42,634 nucleotides of DNA from an uncultured Ruminococcus sp. GTDB taxonomy: Bacteria; Bacillota; Clostridia; Oscillospirales; Acutalibacteraceae. The DNA is taken from NCBI GenBank assembly GCA_902801245.1, contig CADCHW010000024.1:21123-63756 (forward strand), written 5' to 3'. Position numbers and translations under genes: made by a program. The notes beneath the pieces are model-generated. The model had not been told where the DNA came from and searched no databases. It was given only the letters and a program-made list of their open reading frames with translations. Positions 1 through 8,175 of this stretch are shown here, in pieces (within the stretch, counting starts at the first letter, position 1; the number at the start of each line of letters is the position of its first letter).

Positions 1-112
1 CCTTGCTGGTGCAAGACCACTAGGAACACCCTCCAATCAGCTGTCGCCTACGGCTCGGCTTCTTGGGGTGTTCCGTCGCCCGCAAGCTTTAAAAAGCTTC
101 GCAACCGTACAG
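1..112 (+). repeat. Family 1 interspersed repeat, copy A (cut by window edge)
   Basis: This is the right-hand part of a repeat also found at 881-1206, 19856-20209 and 36358-36670. It shares the arms AGGAACACC and GGTGTTCC, which form a hairpin, and ends in CAACCGTACAG (102-112). The distal hairpin is shortened to AAGCTTTAAAAAGCTT, as if the loop had been deleted. It ends 6 bp after the stop codon of the minus-strand lipoprotein gene. Confidence 0.85.
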
Positions 113-118
113 GTAGAA

Positions 119-721
119 TTATTTTACAATAATAGTAGTCAGCGACTTCTCATAATCAGCAATAGTCTTCTTCTCTTCCGTGGTATAGCTTATCACATAA
201 GTATCGCTATCCGTAAAGATAAAGTACTGTCGTTGATATACCGTTGCCTTTTGGATTTTGCGTTCAAAACCGATATCAAGTGCATCAAAGCCGTCGCACT
301 TAGTCTTTGAAAAATTGGAAAACTCGGTGAATCCCTCAAATTGACTAAGATAATTGGCTGTCATTTCTTCCTCGGTAATTTCGTTTATATCACCGATTGA
401 ACCTGTGTTTGCAAAGGTATAGCATTCGGAACTTGTTTTCGCACTGCCCTTATAAGCGATAACAGCCCCTGCGTCCATAGCGGTCTGTTGGTCGGCAACA
501 AAACCCTTTGGCAAATCGATAATCATAGTGATATATGCAAACGGATTAGTCATATTTGACACATCAACGTCAACGGGAACGGCAGTATCTCCCGACTCCA
601 CGTATATTGTAATATTTGACGGAGGAGTATAGTCGCTTGAAGTTTCCTCTTCCTCCGAACCGCAAGCTGTCATACTCAAAGCAAGCATTGCAGTCAAAAC
701 TGCGGCAAGAAATTTTTTCAT
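119..721 (-). CDS. Putative secreted lipoprotein, function unknown
   Basis: A 200-residue protein that begins with a lysine-rich, hydrophobic signal peptide ending in a lipobox-like LSMTAC, so Cys20 is the likely lipidated residue. An acidic, serine/threonine-rich linker follows, then about 150 residues of mixed alpha/beta character. The body, with LPKGF near the start and a repeated aromatic Y-x-Q/Y-x-I pattern at the C-terminus, loosely resembles PsbP-like or DUF1795-type small lipoproteins; that is only an impression. It would be anchored on the outer face of the membrane. A good sigma-A promoter lies just upstream (758-786), so the gene is probably transcribed alone. The start is supported by a purine-rich AAAGGGTC ribosome-binding site. 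No neighbouring gene indicates a function. Confidence 0.75.
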   Translation of the reverse strand: MKKFLAAVLTAMLALSMTACGSEEEETSSDYTPPSNITIYVESGDTAVPVDVDVSNMTNPFAYITMIIDLPKGFVADQQTAMDAGAVIAYKGSAKTSSECYTFANTGSIGDINEITEEEMTANYLSQFEGFTEFSNFSKTKCDGFDALDIGFERKIQKATVYQRQYFIFTDSDTYVISYTTEEKKTIADYEKSLTTIIVK

Positions 722-757
722 ACATTCAGACCCTTTCCGGATTTTTGTTACAATGTG

Positions 758-786
758 ATTATATCACATAACTCTTAGAAATTCAA
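758..786 (-). promoter_or_regulatory. Sigma-A promoter of the lipoprotein gene
   Basis: On the minus strand TTGAAT (781-786) is followed by a 17-base spacer and TATAAT (758-763). An extended TG lies just before the -10 box. It is 37 bp upstream of the start codon. Confidence 0.75.
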
Positions 787-824
787 GTGTATTTCTAAGG
801 GCAGACTTTAAAGAAAAAAATACA

Positions 825-850
825 GCAAAAACCGTGGATATCCTCCACGG
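825..850 (-). terminator. Terminator downstream of spoVT
   Basis: The arms CCGTGGA (832-838) and TCCACGG (844-850) form a perfect 7-bp stem with a 5-base loop. On the minus strand the stem is followed directly by TTTTTGC. It could end transcripts from spoVT that pass through the family 1 repeat. A weaker run of T on the plus strand (861-864) makes bidirectional use possible. Confidence 0.6.
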
Positions 851-880
851 CTGCATTGCTTTTTATAAAATATTATCTGC

Positions 881-1206
881 CTGTACGGTTGAAATCAAAT
901 CGTAGGTTATACTCGCAAGAAGTAAGATTTAGCACTTTTCTTTCTTAGACCGGAAATTCGCTACGCTGTTGCCTGTTTTTGTTTTTTGGATTGTTTTTGA
1001 TAGTTCATCTCATTTCGCTGAGGGTAGTTTGCTTTTCTTTGCAAGTTGGTTTAGTCAGCGAGAGGGGCTCTGCCCCTGCATGGTACAAGACCACTAGGAA
1101 CACCTCCCAATCAGCTGTCACCTACGGCTCGGCTTCTTGGGGTGTTCCGTCGCCCGCAAGCTTTGAAAAGCTTGACCAAACTTTTCAAAGCTTCGCAACC
1201 GTACAG
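881..1206 (+). repeat. Family 1 interspersed repeat, copy B (complete)
   Basis: This copy shows both ends. The terminal inverted repeats are CTGTACGGTTG (881-891) and CAACCGTACAG (1196-1206), a perfect 11 bp. Inside are two hairpins: GGAACACC/GGTGTTCC (1097-1104 with 1141-1148), and a perfect 13-bp stem AAGCTTTGAAAAG/CTTTTCAAAGCTT (1158-1170 with 1181-1193). No convincing reading frame lies within it. It ends 8 bp past the spoVT stop codon, mirroring copy A at the lipoprotein gene. Confidence 0.9.
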
Positions 1207-1214
1207 CAGCAATA

Positions 1215-1757
1215 TTATTCTTCCATTTGTTTACCCAAAAAAGCCGCCGCTGTCTGTGCAAGCTTGACTTCAACCTCCGTCGGAGGTACTCTCTTTTCAC
1301 CGACAAGCATAATCACCGACCCCGTCACATCTCCCGATGCAATAATCGGATAAATAATATTTGCGGCACGGTCAAGACCCTCAACGGGCTGAATCTCTCC
1401 CACCTCGTCTTTATGTGCCATAAAGCTTCTTCGTGTTTCCATTAAGTCCTCGATAACAGCAGTAATTCTTCTTTCAAGATATTCACGTTTCGGCACACCT
1501 GCCGCCGCAACTATATGGTCACGGTCGGAAATAAGTGTGGGAAGATTGCTCACACGGCTTAACACCTCAGCATACTGTGCGGCAAAGGTACTGAGTTCCC
1601 CCACTGGTGAATATTTTTTAAAAATAACTTCGCCGTTGCTGTCCGTATAAATTTCAAGCGGGTCGCCCTCACGGATACGCAAGGTACGGCGAATTTCCTT
1701 CGGAATGACAACTCTGCCCAAGTCGTCAATTCTTCTGACAATTCCTGTGGCTTTCAT
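1215..1757 (-). CDS. spoVT: Stage V sporulation protein T (transition-state regulator)
   Basis: A 180-residue protein whose N-terminus reads MKATGIVRRIDDLGRVVIPK, the classic AbrB/SpoVT swapped-hairpin DNA-binding domain (about residues 1-50). It is followed by a GAF-like sensor domain to the C-terminus, matching SpoVT architecture and usual length (about 178 residues). SpoVT is a tetrameric regulator of forespore genes controlled by sigma-G in Bacillus and clostridia. Downstream lie a family 1 repeat and a terminator. In many genomes spoVT neighbours mfd or a polysaccharide exporter; here it is isolated. The ATG is preceded by AAGGGAG. Its presence indicates a spore-forming or recently asporogenous Firmicute. 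Confidence 0.95.
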   Translation of the reverse strand: MKATGIVRRIDDLGRVVIPKEIRRTLRIREGDPLEIYTDSNGEVIFKKYSPVGELSTFAAQYAEVLSRVSNLPTLISDRDHIVAAAGVPKREYLERRITAVIEDLMETRRSFMAHKDEVGEIQPVEGLDRAANIIYPIIASGDVTGSVIMLVGEKRVPPTEVEVKLAQTAAAFLGKQMEE

Positions 1758-1955
1758 ATCTATATTCTCCCTTTTATTTCAAACTTTAAATACTTGTATC
1801 CATAAACACAAAAATATACTTCATTTGAGAAAATATATTTTTTACCGGATATAGTATAAATATTGTTTGCAAATATTAGGGAATTATGCAGTTCTAATTT
1901 CTTTTAAAGAATATTATCCTCACATAATAATTTTACAAAATTGGAAAATATTTAT

Positions 1956-2089
1956 ATTAATAAAACACTATCCACAACTTAAGGAAATATCAGAAATTCA
2001 TCGAATGCGTTTTATCTCATTACATCAGGGGTTTGCAATATTTCGCTGTACTCAAAAAATGCTTAAGTTGTGGACGTTGATTAATAAAA
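1956..2089. repeat. MITE-like inverted-repeat element with 10-bp flanking direct repeats
   Basis: A perfect 13-bp inverted repeat, TCCACAACTTAAG (1971-1983) and CTTAAGTTGTGGA (2062-2074), encloses about 80 bp without coding potential. The same 10 bases ATTAATAAAA flank it at 1956-1965 and 2080-2089 and could be a target-site duplication. It lies in the 376-bp gap between spoVT and the second binding-protein gene, which otherwise holds nothing recognised. Confidence 0.5.
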
Positions 2090-2133
2090 AGCCGGAATAT
2101 CCGTCCGCATACCTGTCTGAATAATCATTTTTA

Positions 2134-3441
2134 TTATTCACGAACATTTGCAATAGTCTTCTTTATAAGCTCCTGACAATCCTTATCGGTAAATTCTTCA
2201 TTAAAGTCTACCACAATATTACCAAACGTGGCAACAGGCTGCCAGAATTTATCAGAAACCGCAACCTGCGGCACTGAATTTTTAGACTGTTCGAGAATTG
2301 AAGAAAGTCCGGCATCACTCTTTATAAGCGTACTCTCCGCAACCGCCTTGTTTGAAGGACCCCAGTTAAGGTCAACGGCTCTGTCTTTCTGACAATCTTC
2401 GTTTGTGAGGAATTTTGCCAATTCGATAGATGTATTCGGATATTTACTGCTGGAGTTTACACCAATCAGCTTGTATCCAAACATATTTATAATCTGTGTG
2501 GGAGTTCCATTAACATTTATTGTTGGCAATACTGCAAAGCCTGCGTTAGTACCCAATGCTTCTTTAGCGTAAGAAAAGTTCCACGAACCGTCAATTCCTG
2601 CACCCACAGTACCCGATTTAAAGCCGTCAACAACCTTAGTAACTTCACCGTTTACAAAGATATCCTTATACTTGCTGAAAAGCTCACGGAAAGCCATAAT
2701 CGTACTTGTAGCTGTGTCCATATTATAAGCGGAAAATTTCTGAGTTTCGCCGTCGTCTTCATAGCCGTCAATGGTAACTCCGCCTGTGAAGAGGAACATA
2801 CAAGCATAGTAGCCGTTGTTTGCTTCCATAACGAATTTCTTGTTCTGAGCCTTGCACGCTTCAAGAACGCCCTCCAATGTCTTTGCTTGGTCTTCGCTTA
2901 CAACGGATTTATCATAAACAAGGCAGTAGCTGTTATCGCCTGTTTCGGGGTAGGCATAAACTTTGTCATTAACTGTAGCCGCAAGCACAGAACCCTCAAC
3001 ATTATTTTGAACCACATAATCCTTATCCGCACCTGTAACCTCCAGAAGAGCGCCGGCATTCACAAGCTTGTCAATGCTGTCGCAGGCAAATCCGAAAACG
3101 TCCGCACCGACAGTGGGGTCGGTAAGGAGCTGAGAAGCCGGGTCTTCCTCGCCTTGAGGAACAACATCAATTTTAATTGTGGCATAAGCACTCATAATCT
3201 TACAAAATTCTTCACATTGCTCTCTTAAGCTTTCCTGAGCCGCATCGGGGCCCCAAACCTTAAGCTTTATAGTACCGTTTTCCGCTTCTCTGCCAAGCGG
3301 ACTGTAATTGCCGTAATTTCCGACCTCGCCCGTGTTGGCACTGCTTGTACTGTTTGAGCTTTCACCGCAGGCGGCAAAAGCCGTTACAAGTACCGCCACA
3401 GAAAGTAATACGGCACAAATTTTTTTTGCTTTACCGAACAT
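2134..3441 (-). CDS. Maltodextrin-type ABC transporter substrate-binding lipoprotein (second paralogue)
   Basis: A 435-residue family 1 solute-binding protein. It has a signal peptide and lipobox ending AFAAC (Cys25), a short S/T/N linker, and then a MalE-like fold with LKVWGPDAAQESL, YAYPETGDNSYCLVYDKS and AGIDGSWNF. It is very similar along its length to the protein at 6261-7613, so it arose by duplication. Such proteins capture maltodextrins or other oligosaccharides outside the membrane and deliver them to MalF/MalG. It lies downstream of the permease genes, separated from malG by a strong terminator (3741-3773) and a family 2 repeat, so it probably has its own expression control. Substrate is inferred from family only. 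The ATG has a GAAAG-type ribosome-binding site. Confidence 0.9.
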   Translation of the reverse strand: MFGKAKKICAVLLSVAVLVTAFAACGESSNSTSSANTGEVGNYGNYSPLGREAENGTIKLKVWGPDAAQESLREQCEEFCKIMSAYATIKIDVVPQGEEDPASQLLTDPTVGADVFGFACDSIDKLVNAGALLEVTGADKDYVVQNNVEGSVLAATVNDKVYAYPETGDNSYCLVYDKSVVSEDQAKTLEGVLEACKAQNKKFVMEANNGYYACMFLFTGGVTIDGYEDDGETQKFSAYNMDTATSTIMAFRELFSKYKDIFVNGEVTKVVDGFKSGTVGAGIDGSWNFSYAKEALGTNAGFAVLPTINVNGTPTQIINMFGYKLIGVNSSSKYPNTSIELAKFLTNEDCQKDRAVDLNWGPSNKAVAESTLIKSDAGLSSILEQSKNSVPQVAVSDKFWQPVATFGNIVVDFNEEFTDKDCQELIKKTIANVRE

Positions 3442-3601
3442 TTTTTCACTTTCCCTCTTTCAATTAAAAATTCATATACTTATTCATTATAAAACCCATA
3501 TACTATATGATAACACAAATTAACGATAAGTTTCAAGAATTTTTGTTATTTTGGGTTATAGATTAATCTAATGATTTCATTAGAATTTTTGTATAAGATT
3601 A

Positions 3602-3740
3602 TGCCGGCAATGCCGGCAGGAAACACGTGAAGCAGCTTTTTTTTATTTTCAGCTTCACGAACCCGACCAATACTTTATTTTTAAAGTCATTTTCGGTCGG
3701 GTTCGTAAAGTCATTTTTTTAAGGACTATCTTCACGTGTT
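3602..3740. repeat. Family 2 repeat, inverted pair
   Basis: The element starts with a short hairpin GCCGGC-AAT-GCCGGC (3603-3617). Two half-elements facing each other follow: AACACGTGAAG (3622-3632) with CTTCACGTGTT (3730-3740), and ACGAACCCGACC (3657-3668) with GGTCGGGTTCGT (3695-3706). All pairings are perfect, so the whole could fold into one long hairpin. It lies between malG and the second binding-protein gene. The rest of this 354-bp gap is AT-rich leader sequence of the latter. Confidence 0.85.
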
Positions 3741-3773
3741 AAAAAAGTATCTGCCGAATTAATCGACAGATAC
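3741..3773 (-). terminator. Terminator after malG-like gene
   Basis: On the minus strand the arms GTATCTG and CAGATAC (3747-3773) form a stem with an inner 3-bp extension (CGA with TCG). The stem is followed by six T (complement of 3741-3746). It lies 22 bp beyond the malG stop codon. Confidence 0.85.
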
Positions 3774-3795
3774 CCATAAAATCAACTATAAAATA

Positions 3796-4650
3796 TTAAC
3801 CCTTAACACCGCCGGCAGTAACGCCCTCAACATAGTAGTTCTGCATCTTAAGGAAGAGAATTGTAATCGGAATAGCAACAAGTACAGAACCTGCAAGGAA
3901 CTGTTTGAAGTATGTCTGCTTGTATTCCTTATCAGTCATTCTCTGAAGACCAAGTGCAACAGTGTAGTTATCACGGTTATCACCCATGATAATCTTTACA
4001 AGGATAAAGTCACACCACGGACCGATAAACGATGTAAGAACTGTATAAACAAGAATCGGCTTTGAAATCGGGAGAATAATCTTCCAGAAAATCTGATTTC
4101 TTGTAGCACCGTCGATTGTAGCCGCTTCGTCAAGAGCTCTCGGAATCGTATCGAAGAAGCCCTTTGAAATAGCAAATCCAAGACCTGCACCGGCACTGTA
4201 GCAAATTACAAGAGCAGGGAGAGTCTGTGTAAGGTTCATAGCCTTTAACAAATAGTAAAGAGCAATCATGGTCATAAATCCCGGGAACATTCCGAGTACC
4301 ATACCGATATTGATGAACATTTTACGGGACTTAAATCTAAGACGTGAGAAAGCGTATGATACCATCAATACGGAAAGTGTGGAAATAATGCAAGCGAAAA
4401 CTGCAACAACGAATGTATTCAAGAACCATCTCGGGTAATCAAATACATCGGTTTTTGTAAAGAGTGCCTTGTAGTTGTCAAGAGTATACTCTTTCGGGAA
4501 TACGTAAGGAACGGATACACCGCCCTCTTTTCTGAAAGAGTGGAATACGAGCCATACAAGCGGGCTTACCCAAATAAGACCAAGACCGCCAAGTATTACG
4601 TAAATAACAATATCCGAAATCATTCGGCTTAATCTGTAACTTTTTATCAT
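3796..4650 (-). CDS. Maltodextrin ABC transporter permease, MalG-like
   Basis: A 284-residue inner-membrane permease with about six transmembrane segments. The cytoplasmic EAA loop reads DEAATIDGATRNQIFWKIIL (about residues 175-195), which docks with the ATPase. This is the CUT1-subfamily MalG/MsmG type of normal length. It overlaps the malF-like gene by 4 bp (ATGA), so translation is coupled. Together the two permeases form the channel for oligosaccharides bound by the proteins encoded at 6261-7613 and 2134-3441. No ATP-binding subunit gene lies in the window, as is common in Firmicutes that use one MsmK-type ATPase for several importers. A terminator follows. Confidence 0.92.
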   Translation of the reverse strand: MIKSYRLSRMISDIVIYVILGGLGLIWVSPLVWLVFHSFRKEGGVSVPYVFPKEYTLDNYKALFTKTDVFDYPRWFLNTFVVAVFACIISTLSVLMVSYAFSRLRFKSRKMFINIGMVLGMFPGFMTMIALYYLLKAMNLTQTLPALVICYSAGAGLGFAISKGFFDTIPRALDEAATIDGATRNQIFWKIILPISKPILVYTVLTSFIGPWCDFILVKIIMGDNRDNYTVALGLQRMTDKEYKQTYFKQFLAGSVLVAIPITILFLKMQNYYVEGVTAGGVKG

Positions 4651-6146
4651 GAGAATTCCTCCTCATTTCTTGAAGACTTGGACATATTAAATGTAATAAG
4701 CGACAATGTAGCACAAACAATAAATACAAGAATACCAACGGCTGCGGCTGTATTATAGTCGTTACTGTTCATGGTAAGCTTAAAGAGCCATGTAACGAGC
4801 AAGTCTGTTTCACCTGCCTGATAGAGGTTGGGGTTCTTGCTGGGACCGCCGCCCGTAAGGAGGTAGATAACGTTAAAGTTATTGATATTTCCTACGAAAC
4901 TCTGAATCAAGTACGGAGTTGTTACGAAAATCATATACGGAAGTGTAATCTGGAAGAACTGAACAACCGGTGTAGCACCGTCAATTCTTGCGGACTCGTA
5001 AAGGTCTTCGGGGATATTCATAAGAATACCTGTTGTCTGAAGGATTGTGTAAGGTACACCAACCCACATATTAATAATGATAACAGTAACACGTGCAACA
5101 AGTGCAGTACTGTTAAAGAACGAAATAGGTGCAAGACCCATATATCCTCTGATTACGTTTACAACACCGTCGTCCTGAAGAATCTGGTTCATAAGGAGAA
5201 GTGATACGAACTGAGGAACAGCGATTGTGATAACGAAAAGTGTTCTCCAAAGTGATTTGAACTTAATGCTCTTCTTGTTAATCATAAGAGCGATAATCAT
5301 ACCGATAATGTAGTTGGAGAACGTAGCGAAGATAGCCCATACTACTGTCCACTTTGTGAGTTCCCAGAAAGTGTAGCCCTTACTTGCACCCTCTGTTACC
5401 TTAAATACATCTCTGAATGTATCAAGACCAACCCATGTGAAGAGCTGTCCCGGAGGGGTATGCTGTTTATCGTAGTTTGTAAATGCTATCAAAATCATGA
5501 ACACAAGCGGAAGAATTGTGAACACGGAGATAAGAAGAACAGGCAAAGAAAGCATTGTAACATGATATTTGCCGTCAAGGAATTCCTGAAGCTCTTCCTT
5601 GAGTGTTAGGTTTTTCTTACCTGCTTTAACCGACTGCTCTGCCTCGTAAGCAGCCTTTGTGTTTGCAATATATACGGCAATGAAAACAAGCGTAAGCAAA
5701 ATAGTCAATGTGCCGTAAAGCAGGATAAGCATTGAGTTATCACCCATTACGGATTTGGGACGACCCGTAACCTCATCGATAACCTGATGTGTCAATTCAG
5801 TACCCAAAGTGTCGAACTTATTAAACCACTTCAAGCCGAATCCTGCAAGATAAGATATGTACAAAATTTCGGCAGCGAGGAATGCAAGACCCTTGCCGAC
5901 CTGACCTCTTGTAAAATTACCGAAGCCCATTACAATGTAAGAAAGCTTCGTAGCGAAATCACCTTTAGTGAATCTCGAACCGTAACCCTTACAGCCCCCA
6001 ACAAATTTAAGTCCCAAGTTTTTAAAGAATTTACCGATAGCAGCAAAGAAGCTTTTAAATCTGCCCGGAAGAAGTGAAAAAAACTCTTTAATCTTGTAGC
6101 TTGCCTTTTGCGAAGGTGTAAGTGCCTGATATTCAATAAATGTCAT
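4647..6146 (-). CDS. Maltodextrin ABC transporter permease, MalF-like
   Basis: A 499-residue permease. The C-terminal part carries the CUT1 permease domain with the EAA loop ESARIDGATPVVQFFQITLP (near residue 395) and a MalF-type periplasmic-side segment before it. The N-terminus is extended by about 180 residues: a basic amphipathic stretch and two or three additional hydrophobic segments before the usual core. MalF of E. coli also has an extra N-terminal part, so this is within family variation. It is second in the operon, after the binding protein, and overlaps malG by 4 bp. The start has a GGGGAG ribosome-binding site. A large hairpin separates it from the binding-protein gene. Confidence 0.92.
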   Translation of the reverse strand: MTFIEYQALTPSQKASYKIKEFFSLLPGRFKSFFAAIGKFFKNLGLKFVGGCKGYGSRFTKGDFATKLSYIVMGFGNFTRGQVGKGLAFLAAEILYISYLAGFGLKWFNKFDTLGTELTHQVIDEVTGRPKSVMGDNSMLILLYGTLTILLTLVFIAVYIANTKAAYEAEQSVKAGKKNLTLKEELQEFLDGKYHVTMLSLPVLLISVFTILPLVFMILIAFTNYDKQHTPPGQLFTWVGLDTFRDVFKVTEGASKGYTFWELTKWTVVWAIFATFSNYIIGMIIALMINKKSIKFKSLWRTLFVITIAVPQFVSLLLMNQILQDDGVVNVIRGYMGLAPISFFNSTALVARVTVIIINMWVGVPYTILQTTGILMNIPEDLYESARIDGATPVVQFFQITLPYMIFVTTPYLIQSFVGNINNFNVIYLLTGGGPSKNPNLYQAGETDLLVTWLFKLTMNSNDYNTAAAVGILVFIVCATLSLITFNMSKSSRNEEEFS

Positions 6147-6179
6147 TAGCTCACTCCCCTAAAAAATTTGTAGCGAAAA

Positions 6180-6214
6180 TTCGGGCAGCCGGGGCATATG
6201 CCAAACTGCCCGAA
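6180..6214 (-). promoter_or_regulatory. Intercistronic hairpin between binding-protein and malF genes
   Basis: The arms TTCGGGCAG (6180-6188) and CTGCCCGAA (6206-6214) pair perfectly, with GGGGCATATGCC inside. On the minus strand it follows the binding-protein stop codon by about 45 bp and precedes the malF ribosome-binding site. Such hairpins often stabilise or partly terminate the message so that binding protein is made in excess over permease. It lacks a clean T run directly after the stem, so full termination is doubtful. Confidence 0.6.
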
Positions 6215-6260
6215 CCTCGCTGTAGTTAAATATTAACTTTTCTGTTTAAAAAGCAAGGAA

Positions 6261-7613
6261 TTACTCATCTCTTACGTTGGAGATAGTAGATTTAATGAGG
6301 TCCTTAGCTGCATCCTCTGTGAGCGGTTTGTCAGCATCAACAATCATATTGCCGAATGTTCCTACCGGTGTCCAGAATGTATCTGCAACGGAAACCTGAA
6401 GTACGGAGTTCTTTGACTGCTCAAGAATAGCAGTAAGAGCCTGGTCGTTCTTTACAATATCGCTCTCTGCAACTGTTGTGTTGGACGGACCCCAGTTGAG
6501 CTTCTCAGCTCTTTCCTGCTGGCACTCTTCACCTGCAAGGTACTTAGCAAGCTCGATTGAAGTATTCGGATAAGCTGTCTGTGAATTAACACCGATAAGC
6601 TTGTAACCGAACATATTAACAATAGGAGTAGCCGTGCCGTTTACGTCGATTGTCGGGAGAATAGCAAAGCCTGCGTTATCGCCGAGAGCTTCTTTAGCGG
6701 AAGCAAAGTTCCAAGAACCGTCGATACCTGCACCGACTGTGCCCGACTTAAAGCCGTCAACAACCTTAGTTGTTTCGCCGTTGAGGAGTGTATCCTTGTA
6801 ATCTACTGCCAAAAGCTTACTGAAAGCCATCATAGTATTAACGAGAGTTGCCTCATCATAATCCGTGAACTTCTGAGTTTCGCCGTCGTCATCATAGCCG
6901 TCAATCTTCAATCCGCCCGTGAACATAAACATACAGGAATAATAACCGTTGCCTGCGTCCATAGCGAACTTCTTGTTTGCAGCCTTACAAGCTTCGAGCG
7001 TACCCTCAAGAGTCTTAGCCTGCTCATCGCTTACAACACTCTTATCGTATACGAGAATGTAGCTGTTGTCGCCTGTTTCGGGATAAGCATAAATCTTGCC
7101 GTCAACTGTAGCGGCTGCAACGGACTCTGCACTGTTTGAAGACTCTACGAGGTCTTTCTCTGCACCTGTAACCTCAAGAAGAGCACCTGCTTTTACGAGC
7201 TTGTTGATATTATTGCAAGCGAAACCGAATACATCGGCAGCTGTTTCAGCATCTGTAAGAACCTGAGTAGCGGAATCTGCTTCACCCTGCGGAACAACCT
7301 CAATCTGAACGTCGCCGTAATCCTTCATCTTCTCGGAGAAAGCAACACACTGCTTTTTGAGAATATCCTGAGCTTCGGGGGGTCCCCAAACTTTAAGTTT
7401 GATTGTGCCGTTTTCGCCCTCGCCGTAAAGAGGATCTGCAACAGTATCGCCGACAGGAGCAGTAGGTGTAGCAGCTGAGTCACCGCTGCCGCCGTTTGAA
7501 CCGCCGCCGTTTGAAGCTGTAGAAGAGCCGCCGTCCGAGCCGCATCCTGCGAATGCTGTAACAGCCATCATAGCTGCGAGTGCAATAGCACAAAATCTTT
7601 TTGTCTTGTTCAT
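6261..7613 (-). CDS. Maltodextrin-type ABC transporter substrate-binding lipoprotein (first gene of operon)
   Basis: A 450-residue solute-binding lipoprotein with signal peptide and lipobox AFAGC (Cys24), followed by an S/G/N-rich linker of about 25 residues. The mature domain has LKVWGPPEAQDILKKQ, YAYPETGDNSYILVYDKS and AGIDGSWNFASAKEALG. It is the likely receptor for the MalF/MalG permeases encoded directly downstream and is a close paralogue of 2134-3441. The linker in this copy is longer and richer in glycine. Transcription probably starts in the AT-rich region near 7880, where repeated TTTGTGC sites suggest a repressor or activator. Ligand specificity (maltose, maltodextrin or related sugar) cannot be read from the sequence. 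Confidence 0.92.
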   Translation of the reverse strand: MNKTKRFCAIALAAMMAVTAFAGCGSDGGSSTASNGGGSNGGSGDSAATPTAPVGDTVADPLYGEGENGTIKLKVWGPPEAQDILKKQCVAFSEKMKDYGDVQIEVVPQGEADSATQVLTDAETAADVFGFACNNINKLVKAGALLEVTGAEKDLVESSNSAESVAAATVDGKIYAYPETGDNSYILVYDKSVVSDEQAKTLEGTLEACKAANKKFAMDAGNGYYSCMFMFTGGLKIDGYDDDGETQKFTDYDEATLVNTMMAFSKLLAVDYKDTLLNGETTKVVDGFKSGTVGAGIDGSWNFASAKEALGDNAGFAILPTIDVNGTATPIVNMFGYKLIGVNSQTAYPNTSIELAKYLAGEECQQERAEKLNWGPSNTTVAESDIVKNDQALTAILEQSKNSVLQVSVADTFWTPVGTFGNMIVDADKPLTEDAAKDLIKSTISNVRDE

Positions 7614-7883
7614 TGACTTTTTCCTTCTTTCTTAGAAATAAAAAATTAATTATTATGAATCCCGGATTTAATATCCGGAGCTGTCGCCGTTTCAAATGTA
7701 TTTTCAAAATAAAGGAATCACGCAAAACCAAAAATACATCTGCAATACTAACAACCAATATAAAGAAACAAGACGATTTCTTTTATGGTAAACAGTATAA
7801 AAAGCAACAATGCCACTACTTAAATAATAACATATACACAACTTTTTTTCAATATCTTTATACATTTTTATTGCTCTAAATAT

Positions 7884-7993
7884 ATTATACTCAAAAGTTT
7901 GTGCAATCTGTATAGTAAAATCTGTAAAAATAGCAATTCGCACAAAAAAGCATATCAAAATTTGACATATATCACAAAAACCGTTTGTGCAAT
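7884..7993 (-). promoter_or_regulatory. Candidate promoter and operator repeats of the maltodextrin operon
   Basis: On the minus strand a TATAAT box (7884-7889) lies about 270 bp before the binding-protein gene. Three copies of the core TTTGTGC surround or precede it: TTTGTGCAAT at 7898-7907 and 7984-7993, and ATTCGCACAAA in the opposite direction at 7936-7946. The nearest copy occupies the place of the -35 region. The arrangement suggests a regulator site, but no named regulator motif is recognised. Confidence 0.4.
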
Positions 7994-8140
7994 TTGCCGA
8001 ATTTAATATCCGATTTACTTACATTTACACCTTTTCAAGACCACACAAATCCTAAATTTTTATAAATTTTATTATTTTTCCAATACTTTTGTTAATATTA
8101 CCAAATATTTGTAACCTTTTCACGGACTTGTTTTTATTGA

Positions 8141-8169
8141 TTGACAACTTGGAAATATTGTAGTATTTT
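8141..8169 (+). promoter_or_regulatory. Candidate sigma-A promoter before structured region
   Basis: TTGACA (8141-8146), a 17-base spacer and TATTTT (8164-8169) form a good plus-strand promoter. The next plus-strand gene begins only at 8915. Transcription would first enter the hairpin-rich stretch at 8176-8465. Confidence 0.5.
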
Positions 8170-8175
8170 TATTAT

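Noticed and set aside
979-1353. A 124-codon plus-strand frame
   Set aside because: It is made of the family 1 repeat and the complement of spoVT; other copies of the repeat do not keep the frame.
2134-7613. A complete maltose importer operon
   Set aside because: No ATP-binding subunit with Walker motifs and LSGGQ is present in or beside the operon, so it is described as incomplete within the window.
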